A DNA stretch of 64,000 bases, from contig CM036767.1 of assembly GCA_020796225.1 (NCBI GenBank), forward strand, positions 10,589,927 through 10,653,926, given 5' to 3'. The notes beneath the pieces are model-generated. The model worked only from the letters and a program-made list of their open reading frames with translations, did no database searches and was not told the origin of the DNA. The position numbers and the translations under genes were made by a program. Within the stretch, counting starts at the first letter, position 1; every line of letters starts with the position of its first letter. The DNA comes from Arion vulgaris (lineage: Eukaryota; Mollusca; Gastropoda; Stylommatophora; Arionidae). Below, in pieces: positions 10,882 through 21,465 of this stretch.

Positions 10882-11007
10882 CTACAAGTTTAGGATATGT
10901 GCCTCGATTTCAGCTAAACCTCCTTAATCGCCTCTTACGACATGCGTGGCAGGTAACAGTGGTTCTATTGTTTACACCCCAAATTTGGGCCCCGGTAACC
11001 ACTCGGG
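10882..11007 (-). mobile_element. SINE-B fragment inside minisatellite
   Basis: It contains only the head half of SINE-B on the minus strand, from the gtttagga block to gggccccggtaaccactcgg. The body and tail are missing. Array sequence continues at 11008 (tgattgaacattgtatcttt), so the copy interrupted the array. Confidence 0.75.
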
Positions 11008-11030
11008 TGATTGAACATTGTATCTTTCGT

Positions 11031-12330
11031 ATCCTCGGACAGTACAGTGTACATGTCAGACAGAAACACAGACTACAGAGCATACCCTGCAGTCATGTCC
11101 ATCATACATACACAAACGAAATGAAACATGGACTCATGAATAAAGCGTACAGAGCAAGCTATGGGGAACTCTCGAGAAACTCCAACTGAGAGCTTCATTG
11201 AGGCAACCCATCTCATGGTTTAGATGAGTATACATGGATATCAGCAGCCCATTCAAACACATTGATTCAGGAAAAAACTCAAAACCGATGTCTGTGCACT
11301 ATTTAGGGAGTCATAAAATCTACACCCACTGTAGAAATGAAAAAAGGCAGCCAACATCCAGCCCTTGGAAGACAGAAGAAGGATAAAAGTGATTCTACAG
11401 ACTGAACGGATCAAAAGGATGCATCACCATCCACTGCATGAAAAAATGGCGACTAGGACAAAGAACAGACTAAAGCGTACAAGTCTAAACCACAAAGTAA
11501 AAAAAAAGGAAAGTCATACTTGGAACTACTAAATCATAATTCCATACCTGAAGAATTACTTTTGATCACTGGGAATCAGACTCAGTAGCACTAAACTTCT
11601 CAACCTCCATCCCTAAATTGTTAAGCAAAGATGCCGAGCCTAATCTAGTGAAGAAAGCAACTACAATGGAACATCTCCATTACATGTTTCGAGAAGACAG
11701 CTGGATAAGAATTTACATAGATGGATCGGCAATGGAGGCAACCATGAATGGTGGAGCAGGAGTGTACATTAGGCACCAGATGCTACTGCTGTGTCTCTAG
11801 CGGCCTCTACTGGAAGAATATGTTCCAACTACAAAGCAGAAATCTTAGCCCTTCTGACAGCAGCACAGCACATGAATAAGCTGCAAGCACCTTCATGCAA
11901 GATGGTATTTCTTACAGACTCACTGTTAGCTATACAAGCCCTGGAGGCTAAATCCGCTGACAGCACAGTACAAAACCTAAAAGAGAACTTGCTCAGCTTT
12001 CAGAAAAGGCAGAAATTCACTTGCAGTTGATTCCATCTCACTGTGGCATTGCAGGCAATGAGAGTGCCGATGTCTTAGCTTAGGAGGGCAGTGCCAAAGA
12101 GCAAATTTACCAACCTGTCTTTTCAGGAGGTCAAAGCCCTCATAAACAGACAATATACAGTAGACTGGAAGACAAACACTGGATATGATTATGGAAAGGA
12201 CTTCCTCAAAGACCTAAGTAGAACAGACCAGGTTATTATATTTCGCCTACGTACCGGACACTGCAGACTCAACAAACACTTACATAGACTTGCAATATGT
12301 AAAAATGGTAAAGGAACCAATTTTCAAACC
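11031..12330 (+). pseudogene. LINE-R2 remnant with RNase H domain
   Basis: Segments of an RNase H-bearing LINE in shifting frames. At 11031-11225 is a C-terminal tail including EHTLQSCPSYIHK, a cysteine/histidine motif. RNase H blocks follow: RIYIDGSAMEATMNGGAGVY (near 11706-11765, first catalytic Asp), AEILALLTAAQ (near 11839, Glu), FLTDSLLAIQAL (near 11907, Asp) and IPSHCGIAGNESAD (near 12032-12070). It ends with FRLRTGHCRLN near 12241. Frameshifts and stops make it dead. The order of pieces implies two partial copies joined near 11226. Confidence 0.75.
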
Positions 12331-12537
12331 TCGAAGTATATTGAGTAATACAGTGTTAGACCCGTATTTTTCATTGACCGTCGATGTGTTCAACATCACG
12401 TCGGCCACCTTTACTTCCAAGTACTTTTCCTGGTATCCAATTGAGACTGGGTCGACTGTCGAAACAATAATCCACACCCACTAGAATTGAACCCGACCAC
12501 TGGACTAAGAAACAAGTTTACTATAACAACTACCGCT
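12331..12537 (-). mobile_element. SINE-E copy 1 (tRNA-like)
   Basis: In minus orientation it starts with gcggtagttgttatagtaaa (A-box-like) and ggttcaattctag (B-box-like). It continues through gtcgacccagtctcaattgg and ends near taacactgtattactcaata. It matches 63102-63379 block by block. It lacks a clear A tail and overlies the end of the LINE-R2 remnant. Confidence 0.7.
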
Positions 12538-12592
12538 TTCCCTGAGGTTGTTACAAAAAACTACCCGCACTCATCTAACAGCTTCGCTACTG

Positions 12593-14160
12593 CGGCTCTC
12601 CCATCGGACAATACTGGTTTAATTTGACAGTAACACCACCGCCCCAAAAGCACACACTAAGACGTTGTCATCAGTGGTTCTCCCATCGGACAATGCTGGT
12701 TTAATTTGACAGTAACACCACCGCCCCAAAAGTACACACTAAGACGTTGTCATCAGTGGTTCTCCCATCGGACAATGCTGGTTTAATTTGACAGTAACAC
12801 CACCGCCCCAAAAGCACACACTAAGACGTTGTCATCAGTGGTTCTCCCATCGGACAATGCTGGTTTAATTTGACAGTAACACCACCGCCCCAAAAGCACA
12901 CACTAAGACGTTGTCATCAGTGGTTCTCCCATCGGACAATGCTGGTTTAATTTGACAGTAACACCACCGCCCCAAAAGCACACACTAAGACGTTGTCATC
13001 AGTGGTTCTCACATCGGACAATGCTGGTTTAATTTGACAGTAACACCACCGCCCCAAAAGTACACACTAAGACGTTGTCATCAGTGGTTCTCACATCGGA
13101 CAATGCTGGTTTAATTTGACAGTAACACCACCGCCCCCCAAAAGCACACACTAAGACGTTGTCATCAGTGGTTCTCACATCGGACAATGCTGGTTTAATT
13201 TGACAGTAACACCACCGCCCCCCAAAAGCACACACTAAGACGTTGTCATCAGTGGTTCTCACATCGGACAATGCTGGTTTAATTTGACAGTAACACCACC
13301 GCCCCAAAAGCACACACTAAGACGTTGTCATCAGTGGTTCTCACATCGGACAATGCTGGTTTAATTTGACAGTAACACCACCGCCCCCCAAAAGCACACA
13401 CTAAGACGTTGTCATCAGTGGTTCTCACATCGGACAATGCTGGTTTAATTTGACAGTAACACCACCGCCCCCCAAAAGCACACACTAAGACGTTGTCATC
13501 AGTGGTTCTCACATCGGACAATGCTGGTTTAATTTGACAGTAACACCACCGCCCCAAAAGCACACACTAAGACGTTGTCATCAGTGGTTCTCCCATCGGA
13601 CAATGCTGGTTTAATTTGACAGTAACACACCGCCCCCAAAGCACACACTAAGACGTTGTCATCAGTGGTTCTCCCATCGGACAATGCTGGTTTAATTTGA
13701 CAGTAACACCACCGCCCCCCAAAAGCACACACTAAGACGTTGTCATCAGTGGTTCTCACATCGGACAATGCTGGTTTAATTTGACAGTAACACCACCGCC
13801 CCAAAAGCACACACTAAGACGTTGTCATCAGTGGTTCTCCCATCGGACAATGCTGGTTTAATTTGACAGTAACACCACGCCCCCAAAAGCACACACTAAG
13901 ACGTTGTCATCAGTGGTTCTCCCATCGGACAATGCTGGTTTAATTTGACAGTAACACCACCGCCCCCCAAAAGCACACACTAAGACGTTGTCATCAGTGG
14001 TTCTCCCATCGGACAATGCTGGTTTAATTTGACAGTAACACCACCGCCCCCCAAAAGCACACACTAAGACGTTGTCATCAGTGGTTCTCCCATCGGACAA
14101 TGCTGGTTTAATTTGACAGTAACACCACGCCCCCAAAAGCACACACTAAGACGTTGTCAT
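12593..14160. repeat. 82-84-bp satellite, about 19 units
   Basis: Highly homogeneous units: ttctcccatcggacaatgct, then ggtttaatttgacagtaaca, then a C-run region, then cacacactaagacgttgtca and tcagtgg. Unit length toggles between 82 and 84 because of the C-run (CCCC versus CCCCCC). Two variants, tctcccatc and tctcacatc, are clustered by block. Frames of about 93 codons across it are artefacts of the 84-bp units. Confidence 0.95.
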
Positions 14161-14327
14161 CAGTGGCGGCTCGTTGTTATTTTTCTTGGTGGGGCCAGAC
14201 ATAAATTTTCGGAAAAATCATGGTTTTTTTTAGTATTTACTATTATTTGTGTATTCCGGGAAGTTATTCCCCTTTCGGTTTTCAGTGGGACCGGGCCCCA
14301 CTGGCCCTTAATGACGAACCGCCCCTG
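14161..14327 (+). mobile_element. MITE-F copy 2 at the end of the satellite
   Basis: A 167-bp hAT-like MITE with cagtggcggctcgt at the left and acgaaccgcccctg at the right. It is flanked by the 8-bp duplication gttgtcat (14153-14160 and 14328-14335), which is part of the satellite unit. The satellite does not continue after it. Confidence 0.88.
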
Positions 14328-14335
14328 GTTGTCAT

Positions 14336-14685
14336 CAACAAATGATAAAACTGAAACAATTCTCTCCTCTATCACATCATCATTATCATTATGGTCCAAT
14401 CATGATAGTGATATCTTAATGACAGGGCCTAATCGATTCTGTCAAACATTATACTAACCTTCCATATCTGTGATCTGAATGTTGCAGGCAGGGGTATGGA
14501 TGAGAGTGGCAGACCAGACTGTAAAGTAATGATATTTTACAACGTCGGTTCCACTCAGGGGACGCCCATGTGACAACCCTGTTAAAAGAAATCAGATTGG
14601 GTTGTGAAAATAACACTGAAGATTGACCCCTTTAAAATAAAATGCAGAACTGGAACATTACAAAACCTGTTTTTATTAAATATTA
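14336..14685. other. Spacer, no gene seen
   Basis: No repeat family or coding motif recognised between MITE-F copy 2 and the SINE-C copy. Confidence 0.5.
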
Positions 14686-14699
14686 AAATTCTTCTCTCT

Positions 14700-15375
14700 C
14701 TCTTCTTCTTCTTCAAACGTTCCATACCGACCACTTGTTTAACCACTTATTGTGATTTGTTTGTGATCTGAGCCTAAGAACGATTGTACGTTGTTCCAGT
14801 TATGTGTTAACAGGTAGACAATTCGATTCTTTTTATTTACTAGTGTAGCTTCCTTCTGTATGGAGCGGAGACATGGAGAACGACTAAGGTGAACACCAAA
14901 CAGCTGCAGACATTCATCAATAGACGCCTACGCAGATACTTCATTTGAGATGGTACGACAAGACCACAAACAGAGAACTATGGGATAGGGCAGGACAAAG
15001 GCAGGTGGAACAGGAGATAATGAGCAGAAGGTGGCGATGGATAAGACACACACTGAGGAAACCCCTGACAGCATCGCGAGACAGGCTCTCCGATGGAACC
15101 CCAGGGCAATAGAAGTAAGGAAGACCCAGAAACACCTGGAGACGGGAGTTAGAGATGGAACGCAAAAAACGGGGAGAGAGTGGCGAGATCTGGAAAAGAT
15201 GGCCTTGGATAGGCGGGCTTGGAAGGCCTTGGTTGCGTACCTATGCTTCCCTAGGGGTGAAGGGTGAAGAAGTGTAGCTTACCTTGGCCCTTACTCGAGT
15301 CGCCTCTAACAACATGCCTTGTAGGTTGTAGGGTTACTATTCTTTGCTCCCTTTGTGAGCCTCGACAACATACGG
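14700..15375 (-). mobile_element. SINE-C split by a LINE fragment
   Basis: SINE-C halves lie at 14700-14851 and 15271-15375 on the minus strand, running from the GAA tail (CTT here) to the head. A LINE 3' end occupies 14852-15270. The SINE-C body shows cctacaagtaggccagcaca-like and tttttatttactag blocks seen in twelve other copies. Confidence 0.8.
14852..15270 (+). pseudogene. RTE-like LINE 3' end with target duplication
   Basis: The translation contains LYGAETWR, then IARQALRWNP and a terminal DRRAWKALVAYLCFPRGEG, the C-terminal pattern of RTE elements, interrupted by stops. It is flanked by the 10-bp duplication agtgtagctt (14842-14851 and 15271-15280). It is a 5'-truncated copy younger than the SINE-C it splits. 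Confidence 0.85.
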
Positions 15376-15677
15376 ACAAAATATTAATATGAAAAACATG
15401 AATGAAACAAATATATTGACGGGAATTTCAACTCGAAATATATTGTTATTTTACAAATAGAATGTTTACAGTAATATCGAGCAAGATTTGAGTAATTTAA
15501 CCAATCTACTGTAAAACTAACCAACTTCAACCAGCTGTTTAGTCAAATCAACTCTTTCTACATCGATTTATATTAAAATTAATCCACCTACAACAATTAC
15601 TATATCATTTTTAATCGTTTTGCATTAAAAGAACTTCTGTTAAGATTGACAAGGAGTTGTTTCTGAATTCCTAATCG
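15376..15677. other. AT-rich spacer, no gene seen
   Basis: AT-rich sequence with no recognised repeat or coding motif. Confidence 0.5.
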
Positions 15678-15935
15678 CTCGAGTGGTTACTGGGGCCCAA
15701 ATTTGGGGTGTAAAGAATAGAACCACTGTTACCTGCCATGCATGTCGTAAGAGACGGCTAAGGAGGTTTGGCTGAAATCGGATGCATGTGTCCTAAATGT
15801 GTAGAAGTCTATGCATTTAGGGATCTACTAAACCAATGTACAACGTATACACGTTCTTGGCAAAGATCAAACATATCACAAAGAATGATTAAAATTGGTC
15901 GTAAAGAATAAACGCAAAGATGAAGAAGAAGGAGA
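15678..15935 (+). mobile_element. SINE-B copy, full length
   Basis: It runs from ctcgagtggttactggggcc to a GAAGAAGAAGG tail. It contains gcatgtcgtaagag, tcctaaatgtgtagaagtct, caacgtatacacgttcttgg and atatcacaaagaatg, the diagnostic SINE-B blocks. Confidence 0.85.
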
Positions 15936-16061
15936 ATGAGATATTTACACTAATCTACATTCAAATTGCTAAGTTTCATTATTTTATGCGATGGAATGTA
16001 CACATTTTGTGGTTCTAATTTGCGTTTCTTTTTGTAATAGAATTCATACTTTTATTACAAG

Positions 16062-16260
16062 ATGAGAACAAGAAGTTTTTTTTTTTTTGTAAGAACCCCA
16101 GAGAAAGCAGCGGAAGCAAAGAATATGATTAATAAATAAACAGTGTACAAGTATTAAGAGCTTCAGAAAAAAACAAATTGACAAAAACAGGATTCGAACG
16201 ACTTACCCTTTTTCTTACGGCACCCATCGCCTAGCCTAGCAATACGAGCTTTCTTACGAA
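16062..16260 (-). mobile_element. SINE-K copy 1 (tRNA-like)
   Basis: The minus orientation reads ggtaagtcgttcgaatcctg (B-box-like), then tttgtcaatttg, then aagctcttaatacttgtaca and ttatttattaatcat. The same series occurs in the opposite direction at 16687-16790, so the two form an inverted pair about 430 bp apart. Confidence 0.6.
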
Positions 16261-16431
16261 CAACAAGCACAATAAGCTTATAGCATGTGTTTGTGCAAAC
16301 ACTGTTCGATCGAACCCTACCTGATTATTCTGTGTCAAGCTAAAACGAAGCGTTTGTGAAAAACATTCCTCATTAAAAGTCATTTTTTTTAAATGTTCGC
16401 TGGTTGTGTTCGTAACGACGCTCGTAAGTGG

Positions 16432-16686
16432 TTCTTCTTCTTCTTTGCGTTCGTTCTTTACGACCAATTTTAATCACTCTTTGTGATATGTTTGATCTTT
16501 GCCAAGAACGTGTATACGTTGCACATTGGTTTGGTAGACCCTTAACGCATAGACTTCTTCACGTTTAGGACATGTGCATCCGATTTCAGCCAAACCTCCT
16601 TAGTCGCCTCTCACGACATGCGTGGCATGTAACAGTGGTTCTATTCTGTACACCCTAAATTTGAGCCCCGGTAACCACGCGGGCAG
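16432..16686 (-). mobile_element. SINE-B copy between SINE-K arms
   Basis: A full-length minus-strand SINE-B with CTT run, central blocks and the head ccccggtaaccacgcgggca. The 8-bp duplication gtaagtgg lies at 16424-16431 and 16687-16694. Confidence 0.85.
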
Positions 16687-16790
16687 GTAAGTGGTTCGAA
16701 TCCTGTGTTTGTCAATTTGGTTTTTTTCGGAAGCTCTTAATACTTTGTACACTATCTATTTATTAATCATATTTTTATTGTTAAATTTTG
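16687..16790 (+). mobile_element. SINE-K copy 2, inverted relative to copy 1
   Basis: It contains gtggttcgaatcctgtgttt, gtcaatttgg, gaagctcttaatactttgta and tatttattaatcat. It joins upstream to cgacgctcgtaagtgg once the SINE-B insertion is removed. Confidence 0.6.
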
Positions 16791-16964
16791 TGAAGAGGAT
16801 TTACAATTTGATTAGTTGAAGCTGTTGACTACTGTTTTATTCAACTTTTGATTGATAACATAAATGTGTGAAAGCTGTTTAAACTGGGAGAAACTTCAAT
16901 CTAATACGTCGTCATTTCTCTATTACCATTCTGGTGTTTTTTTTTACCATGAAGCTATCCACTT

Positions 16965-17455
16965 CATTTGACATCCGTCATATGACATTTCTCATTTGAC
17001 ATCCCTCATCACTGGAAACATCAGTTAAAGTAACACATCATATGTCATCGGGGGTGAAGAGGTACCAAGACAGACCACTGCTCAGATATAAAGATGTCTG
17101 CAAGGCCTCAATGAATAACTTTTCTATCGGTCCCAGCAAATGGGAAAAACTAGCTGATGATCGAGATATATGGAAAACAACATTGCACAAAGGTGCGGAA
17201 TTTTTTGAATAGAGACTTAGGGATGAGCTGAAAGACAAGAGAGACGAGCGAAAACTCAGAAGTTATCACAGTGAAACACTTGTCAATTGACCGTTTGTAA
17301 AGACGAAAAAGGCCATATATATGACATCCCCATCACGACGTCAATAAAAGAACACGTCATATGACATCCCCATCACTGAAACGTCAACTAAGCAACACAT
17401 CATATGACATCCCCCATCACTGAAACGTCATCAAAAACAACACGTCATCGACCCG
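16965..17455. repeat. tcatatgacatccc repeats flanking a LINE scrap
   Basis: Degenerate units of about 55 bp built on catcatatgacatccccatc and actgaaacgtca occur on both sides of the LINE scrap. They suggest a small minisatellite interrupted by, or grown from, the LINE end. Confidence 0.5.
17038..17310 (+). pseudogene. LINE C-terminal fragment
   Basis: The translation reads RPLLRYKDVCKASMN, then SKWEKLADDRDIWKTTLHKG and RLRDELKDKRDERKLRSY, a LINE C-terminal pattern also seen at 18.4 kb (minus) and 58.45 kb (plus). Blocks of catcatatgacatccc surround it (16970-17040 and 17330-17450). It contains a stop and is non-functional. Confidence 0.65.
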
Positions 17456-17868
17456 AATCTTCTGATACTTCTCCCAAGAGACAGAGTTGAGAAGTTTTAC
17501 GAAATTTAATTCAGGATATTTGCTAACTCGGAAAGACGGAGAGCGTGCAAAAATGCAAACACGATAAGAGGCGGAGAGAGCCCCATCTATCCGGGCCCTC
17601 ATTAAAGTAATGTGTCAAGGCAGGAGGGAGGCCCTGTAGAAAACTTGACGACATTAATTTAGACGGCATAAATGGGGGCCACCTGACATCTGGTCTTTCT
17701 CTCTTGTCTCACGCTATCCTATCTGCTTGTCACAACCTGTTTCAGGTTCCGGGCTACAGAGGCGGCAACATAATAAGGAAGAGGGGGAATATGATTTGTA
17801 AAGTTGTGTTGAGATAAGTCTGTATTATTTGGGAGACATTAATTATTATTTTTTTATGTTTGAATGGC
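17456..17868. other. Spacer, no gene seen
   Basis: No recognised repeat or coding motif. Frames on either strand lack conserved domains. Confidence 0.45.
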
Positions 17869-17869
17869 C

Positions 17870-17872
17870 TGG

Positions 17873-17909
<37 letters not shown>

Positions 17910-18041
17910 CGATTGATTGATTGATATAGTGAAGATCATCGCTGTTCACTGAATAACAATGTATATTCCAATATCTTTCTTATTTAGGACAATTTCAACT
18001 GCAGTGCAAGAACTATGTAGCACCGGCGAGGTTTACCGTTC
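17870..18041 (-). mobile_element. SINE-T 3' portion with TGAT tail
   Basis: On the minus strand it ends in an (ATCA)n tail, seen here as (TGAT)n at 17876-17925. The body blocks match 47.4-47.55 kb, including the tagcaccggcgaggtttacc region. The head is absent. Confidence 0.65.
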
Positions 18042-18298
18042 TCTTCTTCTTCGAACGCTCCATATCGACCACTTGTTAACCACTCTGTGTGATTTGTATG
18101 TGATCTGAACCTAAGAGCGATTGTACGTTGTGTCAGTTATGCACCTAGAGGTAGGCCAGCACATCCGATTTCTGCGATGCTTTTAATTTACTAGGTAGCA
18201 TCACTAGTGCCTACATTAATCGCCTCTTACGACATGCATTGTAGGTCGCAGTGGTACTATTCTTTGCTTCCTTGTGGGCCCTGCCACCATACGGGCGA
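18042..18298 (-). mobile_element. SINE-C copy, full length
   Basis: The CTT run at the left is the tail. Then come cgaacgctccatatcgacca, tgtgatctgaacctaagagc, and the head gccctgccaccatacgggcg. It abuts the SINE-T copy. Confidence 0.85.
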
Positions 18299-18339
18299 AA
18301 TTTCTCTTCAAAAGATTATTTACTTTTCCTTAATATTGT

Positions 18340-18500
18340 TTTCTTTATAACTAGGTCATCAGCTAATTTTTCTCACTTGCTGGAACCGTTAGAAAAGGTT
18401 TTCATTGAGGTCTAGTAGTTATCCTTATATCTGAGCAGTGAGGGGTATCCTTGGAGCCTCTTCCCTTCTGAAAGTTCCCAGAGCAACACTTGGTGCTGTA
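18340..18500 (-). pseudogene. LINE C-terminal fragment
   Basis: Minus-strand homologue of the 17.04-kb LINE scrap (LLRYKDN, then a KWEKLADD-like segment with stops). It adjoins SINE-A copy 2. Confidence 0.5.
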
Positions 18501-18513
18501 TATTTATCCGGAT

Positions 18514-18703
18514 GTATTTTTTTTTCCCTGCGATCCAGAAGCACTTGAGCTTTTCAGCTCTTCGGCTCGGTGCCATGGACATCGTAACCCTTCGGTTCAG
18601 TGCTACGAACACAGTAAATCTGCAGAACCTGTCGTTTTTCTGCCAGCCCGCGGAATTGAACCGCACTCACATGGAGCTTGTCACCCGTCGTCCAACGCTG
18701 GGT
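18514..18703 (-). mobile_element. SINE-A copy 2
   Basis: The poly(T) stretch on this strand is the A tail. gatccagaagcacttgagc and the two ccgaa blocks (in complement) follow, then the B-box-like region. The A-box region has lost about 11 bases (cgtccaacgctgggtc versus cgtccaacgcgctacgaaca elsewhere), so the promoter is broken. Confidence 0.75.
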
Positions 18704-18752
18704 CATTGTTTAGCCTTCACACAACGTGTCTTTTAATCTCTTCTGTTTAATC

Positions 18753-19409
18753 CAGTGGTTCTCAAAGGGTTTGCCCAGGCGAACCAGTATGCCCGGTGAC
18801 ATTCCAAGGTGCGCACTAGGAAATCCCAAATGAGGGGCCGGAAACACGGTGCCAGCGGACACCAGGGTAAAAAATCAAAACACATCATGCCCATTCTTCT
18901 CATAATCAGAAATCAGCCGGTTGAAACCGAACACACTAACGAAGGATAACCACCTGAGCTCCAATTGGTACTGAAGGTTTGTGCAGGTACACCCGTTCTT
19001 GATGTTTGGCTGTTTATAAATCACATTAGAATGAAAAAAACGACAAAAAAGAACGAGCGAGAGAAGAAGATAGACAGAAATTCAATAATGAATAAAAGAA
19101 CGTAGCATTTTCCAATTATTTCTATATTTCTTTGCTTTCTACATCTTATTTATTACGTTTTTGTGTATAATGCACCTACGCAGTGGCGGCTCGTGATAAT
19201 TTTTGTTGGTGGGGCCAGATACAAATTTCCGGGGAAATCATGGTTTTTGATTAGGTTATATTTTAATTTATAAAATAATAAGTACACGTTACACATTATT
19301 TTTGGTGGGGCCCGGCGCCACAGGCCCTTAATGACGAGCCGCCACTACACCTACGATTCTTTGTAGTACTTCAAGTGTACCACAACTTCATATAGCGGGA
19401 GAACCACTG
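18753..19409 (+). mobile_element. hAT-like element with CAGTGGTTCTC ends
   Basis: A 657-bp element starting cagtggttctcaaagg and ending gggagaaccactg, giving an 11-bp TIR of the kind seen in hAT elements. The flanking octamers gtttaatc and gtctaaag are similar, as expected for an aged 8-bp duplication. No transposase frame is visible. It contains MITE-F copy 3. Confidence 0.65.
19181..19347 (+). mobile_element. MITE-F copy 3 nested in hAT-like element
   Basis: A 167-bp copy with left end cagtggcggctcgt and right end acgagccgccacta. The 8-bp duplication cacctacg is at 19173-19180 and 19348-19355. Confidence 0.9.
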
Positions 19410-19417
19410 GTCTAAAG

Positions 19418-19850
19418 TCTTCCTTAGCGTCCAAACATCGATCGAACGAATTTAGCCCGGCTATTCTTACTTAACATAACTGAACTTTCCGATCTCATTC
19501 TGATGGCCATTTTTTATGTTTAACATTCTTCTGAAAACTTGGCCATCTTTCCCGCCCATTTTTGAATCTACATGTCTGCCTTTCATTTCCTAGTTTTCTT
19601 CAGAAACGACACGTTCTGCATTACAACATTATGTTTTATCCGGGAGACCAATAACAAAATGGATCTGGCAGCCACAGCCAGGGGCCAGTATTGCTGACGT
19701 GGGGCTGGGTCAAGCTTGACAGCAGATGTCTCCTGTGTGATGTCTCAGGACCACATCCAAGTTCTCCAGGTCACCGTATTAATATCCTGCACGTCATTCG
19801 CTTAAATTCATTTATTGACAGGTTTGGATATCACAAGCAGATCTACGAGA
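19418..19850. other. Spacer, no gene seen
   Basis: No recognised repeat family or coding motif between the hAT-like element and the CA-rich minisatellite. Confidence 0.45.
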
Positions 19851-20063
19851 CACACACACACACACACGCACGCACACACACTTGGACGAATATATCATAT
19901 AAATAACATAGCACACACACACACACGCACGCACACTTGAACGAATATATCATACAGCACACACACACACGCATGCACACTTGAATGAATACATCATACA
20001 GCACACACACATATACGCACACACTTGGACGAATACATCATACATCACACACACACACGCACA
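19851..20063. repeat. CA-rich minisatellite, about 4 units
   Basis: Units of about 50-65 bp alternate a (CA)n/(CG)n run with acttgaacgaatatatcata and cagcacac. A microsatellite embedded in a longer tandem unit. Confidence 0.85.
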
Positions 20064-20130
20064 GAGAGAGAGACATACTAATTCAAAAAATAACGACAAA
20101 AACTAAATGGAAATAAGTGCAGCAATTTAG

Positions 20131-20380
20131 ACTACGTGGTGCTGGGTCCCGCAATGCAAGCAAAGAATAGTACTACTGCGACCTACAAGGCATGTCGTAA
20201 GAGGCGACTGATGTAGGACCTAGGAAGCTACCCTAGTAAATAAAAAGCATCGGAGAAATCGGATGTGATGCTTACTTGCATAACTGGCACAGCGTACAAT
20301 CGCTATTAGACTCAGATCACATACAACTCACAAAGAGTGGTTAGCAAGTGGTCGATATGAAGCTTTCAAAGAAGAAGAAG
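20131..20380 (+). mobile_element. SINE-C copy
   Basis: It runs from cgtggtgctgggtcccgcaa through aaggcatgtcgtaagaggcg, catcggagaaatcggatgtg and agatcacatacaactcacaa to a GAAGAAGAAG tail. Full length with small indels. Confidence 0.8.
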
Positions 20381-20402
20381 TCATAAAACACATGGTACCA
20401 AC

Positions 20403-20564
20403 CAGTGGCGGCTCGTGATCATTTTTGTTGGTGGGGCCAGACACAAATTTTCGGAAAACTCATGGTTTGTGGTTTTTATGTTTTAATTTATAAAATAATA
20501 AATACACGTTACACATTATTTTTGGTGGGCCGACCCAGTGGCCCTTAATGACGAGCCGCCACTG
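20403..20564 (+). mobile_element. MITE-F copy 4
   Basis: A 162-bp hAT-like MITE with intact cagtggcggctcgt and acgagccgccactg ends. The 8-bp duplication gtaccaac lies at 20395-20402 and 20565-20572. Confidence 0.9.
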
Positions 20565-20639
20565 GTACCAACTATGAAATGCAAACATGTCACCATGAAC
20601 AGTAAATAGAATTGTAAACACAATCATTCTCCGACATTA

Positions 20640-20942
20640 TGCATCAGTGCCAAATCTGGACGCTGACATCAAACGATAGAAGAAAACTAGTCACGACAAT
20701 GATGATGTATCTACGCAGAATGCTGAAGTATCAAAAGAGGCCGGTTTAGAAATGAAGACATCAGGAAAAAGTGGGTACAACATCAGTACTGAACGCCAAA
20801 CAAGAAACAACAAATGAAATGGTGCGACCACATAAACGGATTGCCAACAGCCTCAAAGAGCAATGCTACTCCAGTAAAGTCCAGTATAGTGGGTACAAAA
20901 CAAAAGGCCGTCAAGCAAAAGGTTGAATAGAAATAATAGTTA
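20640..20942 (+). pseudogene. RTE-like LINE 3' fragment (W subfamily)
   Basis: Stop-ridden translation retains RFRNEDIRKKW, QQMKWCDHINGLP and a GTKQKAVKQ-like end, matching on the opposite strand the LINE fragments at 32.2-32.45 kb. It meets the next LINE fragment tail to tail at the (TTATC)n run. Confidence 0.6.
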
Positions 20943-21456
20943 ATTATCTTATCTTATCTTATCTTAACCACATTTGCCGTAAGCTCGTGGGGAGAGTTAG
21001 TTTCTATCTTGTGCCAGGTGTGTTGCGCTTGACGTTGTCAGTCCATGCTTTCGCAGGGACTCTGAGATGTTATCTATCTATCGTGTTCTTGGCCTGCCTC
21101 GTGTTCTGCGCCCTGAGTGTCGATTATTATAGGCACGTGATGGTAGTAAATGTGGTTCCATTCTCATTAAATGACCGAATCACTTGATTCTTTGCTTCTC
21201 GATGTACTGTATGCATGGTATAGTACCAACGATGCTTCTGATATTCTCGTTTCTCACTCTATCTCTCCTTGTAACGTTGACAGCTTTTCGTAGACATCTC
21301 ATTTCACATGTTGTAATCTTTCTTTCTTGTGTCTTAGTCAGGAGCCATGTTTGGCACTGATAGCAGAGAGTTGGAATAAATATGCAGTTTATCAGTTGTC
21401 GTTTGACTGCCATGTTAATGCTTGTATGTTTTAATAGTGGTGACAGTATGTATGTA
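20943..21456 (-). pseudogene. LINE-L copy 1, minus strand (empty-site copy)
   Basis: The minus translation contains LINCIFIPTLCYQCQTW, then EMRCLRKAVNVTRRDRVRNE and a degraded FGHLMR segment. It ends in a (TAAGA)n-type tail, seen as ttatcttatcttatctta. A paralogue at 38.09-39.06 kb is the same but contains a 468-bp insertion after aataaatat; this copy shows the uninterrupted site gaataaatatgcagtttat near 21375-21393. Confidence 0.75.
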
Positions 21457-21465
21457 TCTGCATAA

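Noticed and set aside
11618..12030. Host RNase H gene
   Set aside because: The RNase H motifs are followed by LINE-type C-terminal sequence with frameshifts; other window copies show the same arrangement.
13029..14142. Four ~94-codon minus frames
   Set aside because: Produced by the 84-bp form of the satellite unit; interrupted whenever an 82-bp unit occurs.
12593..14160. Possible CRISPR array
   Set aside because: Contiguous 82-84-bp units with no unique spacers, in eukaryotic repeat DNA; it is a satellite.
18490..18750. 86-codon and 74-codon plus frames
   Set aside because: They read through the complement of SINE-A.
20943..20970. ttatcttatcttatctta as a telomeric or regulatory repeat
   Set aside because: It is the simple-repeat tail of a minus-strand LINE-L copy, with a similar tail at 38.09 kb.
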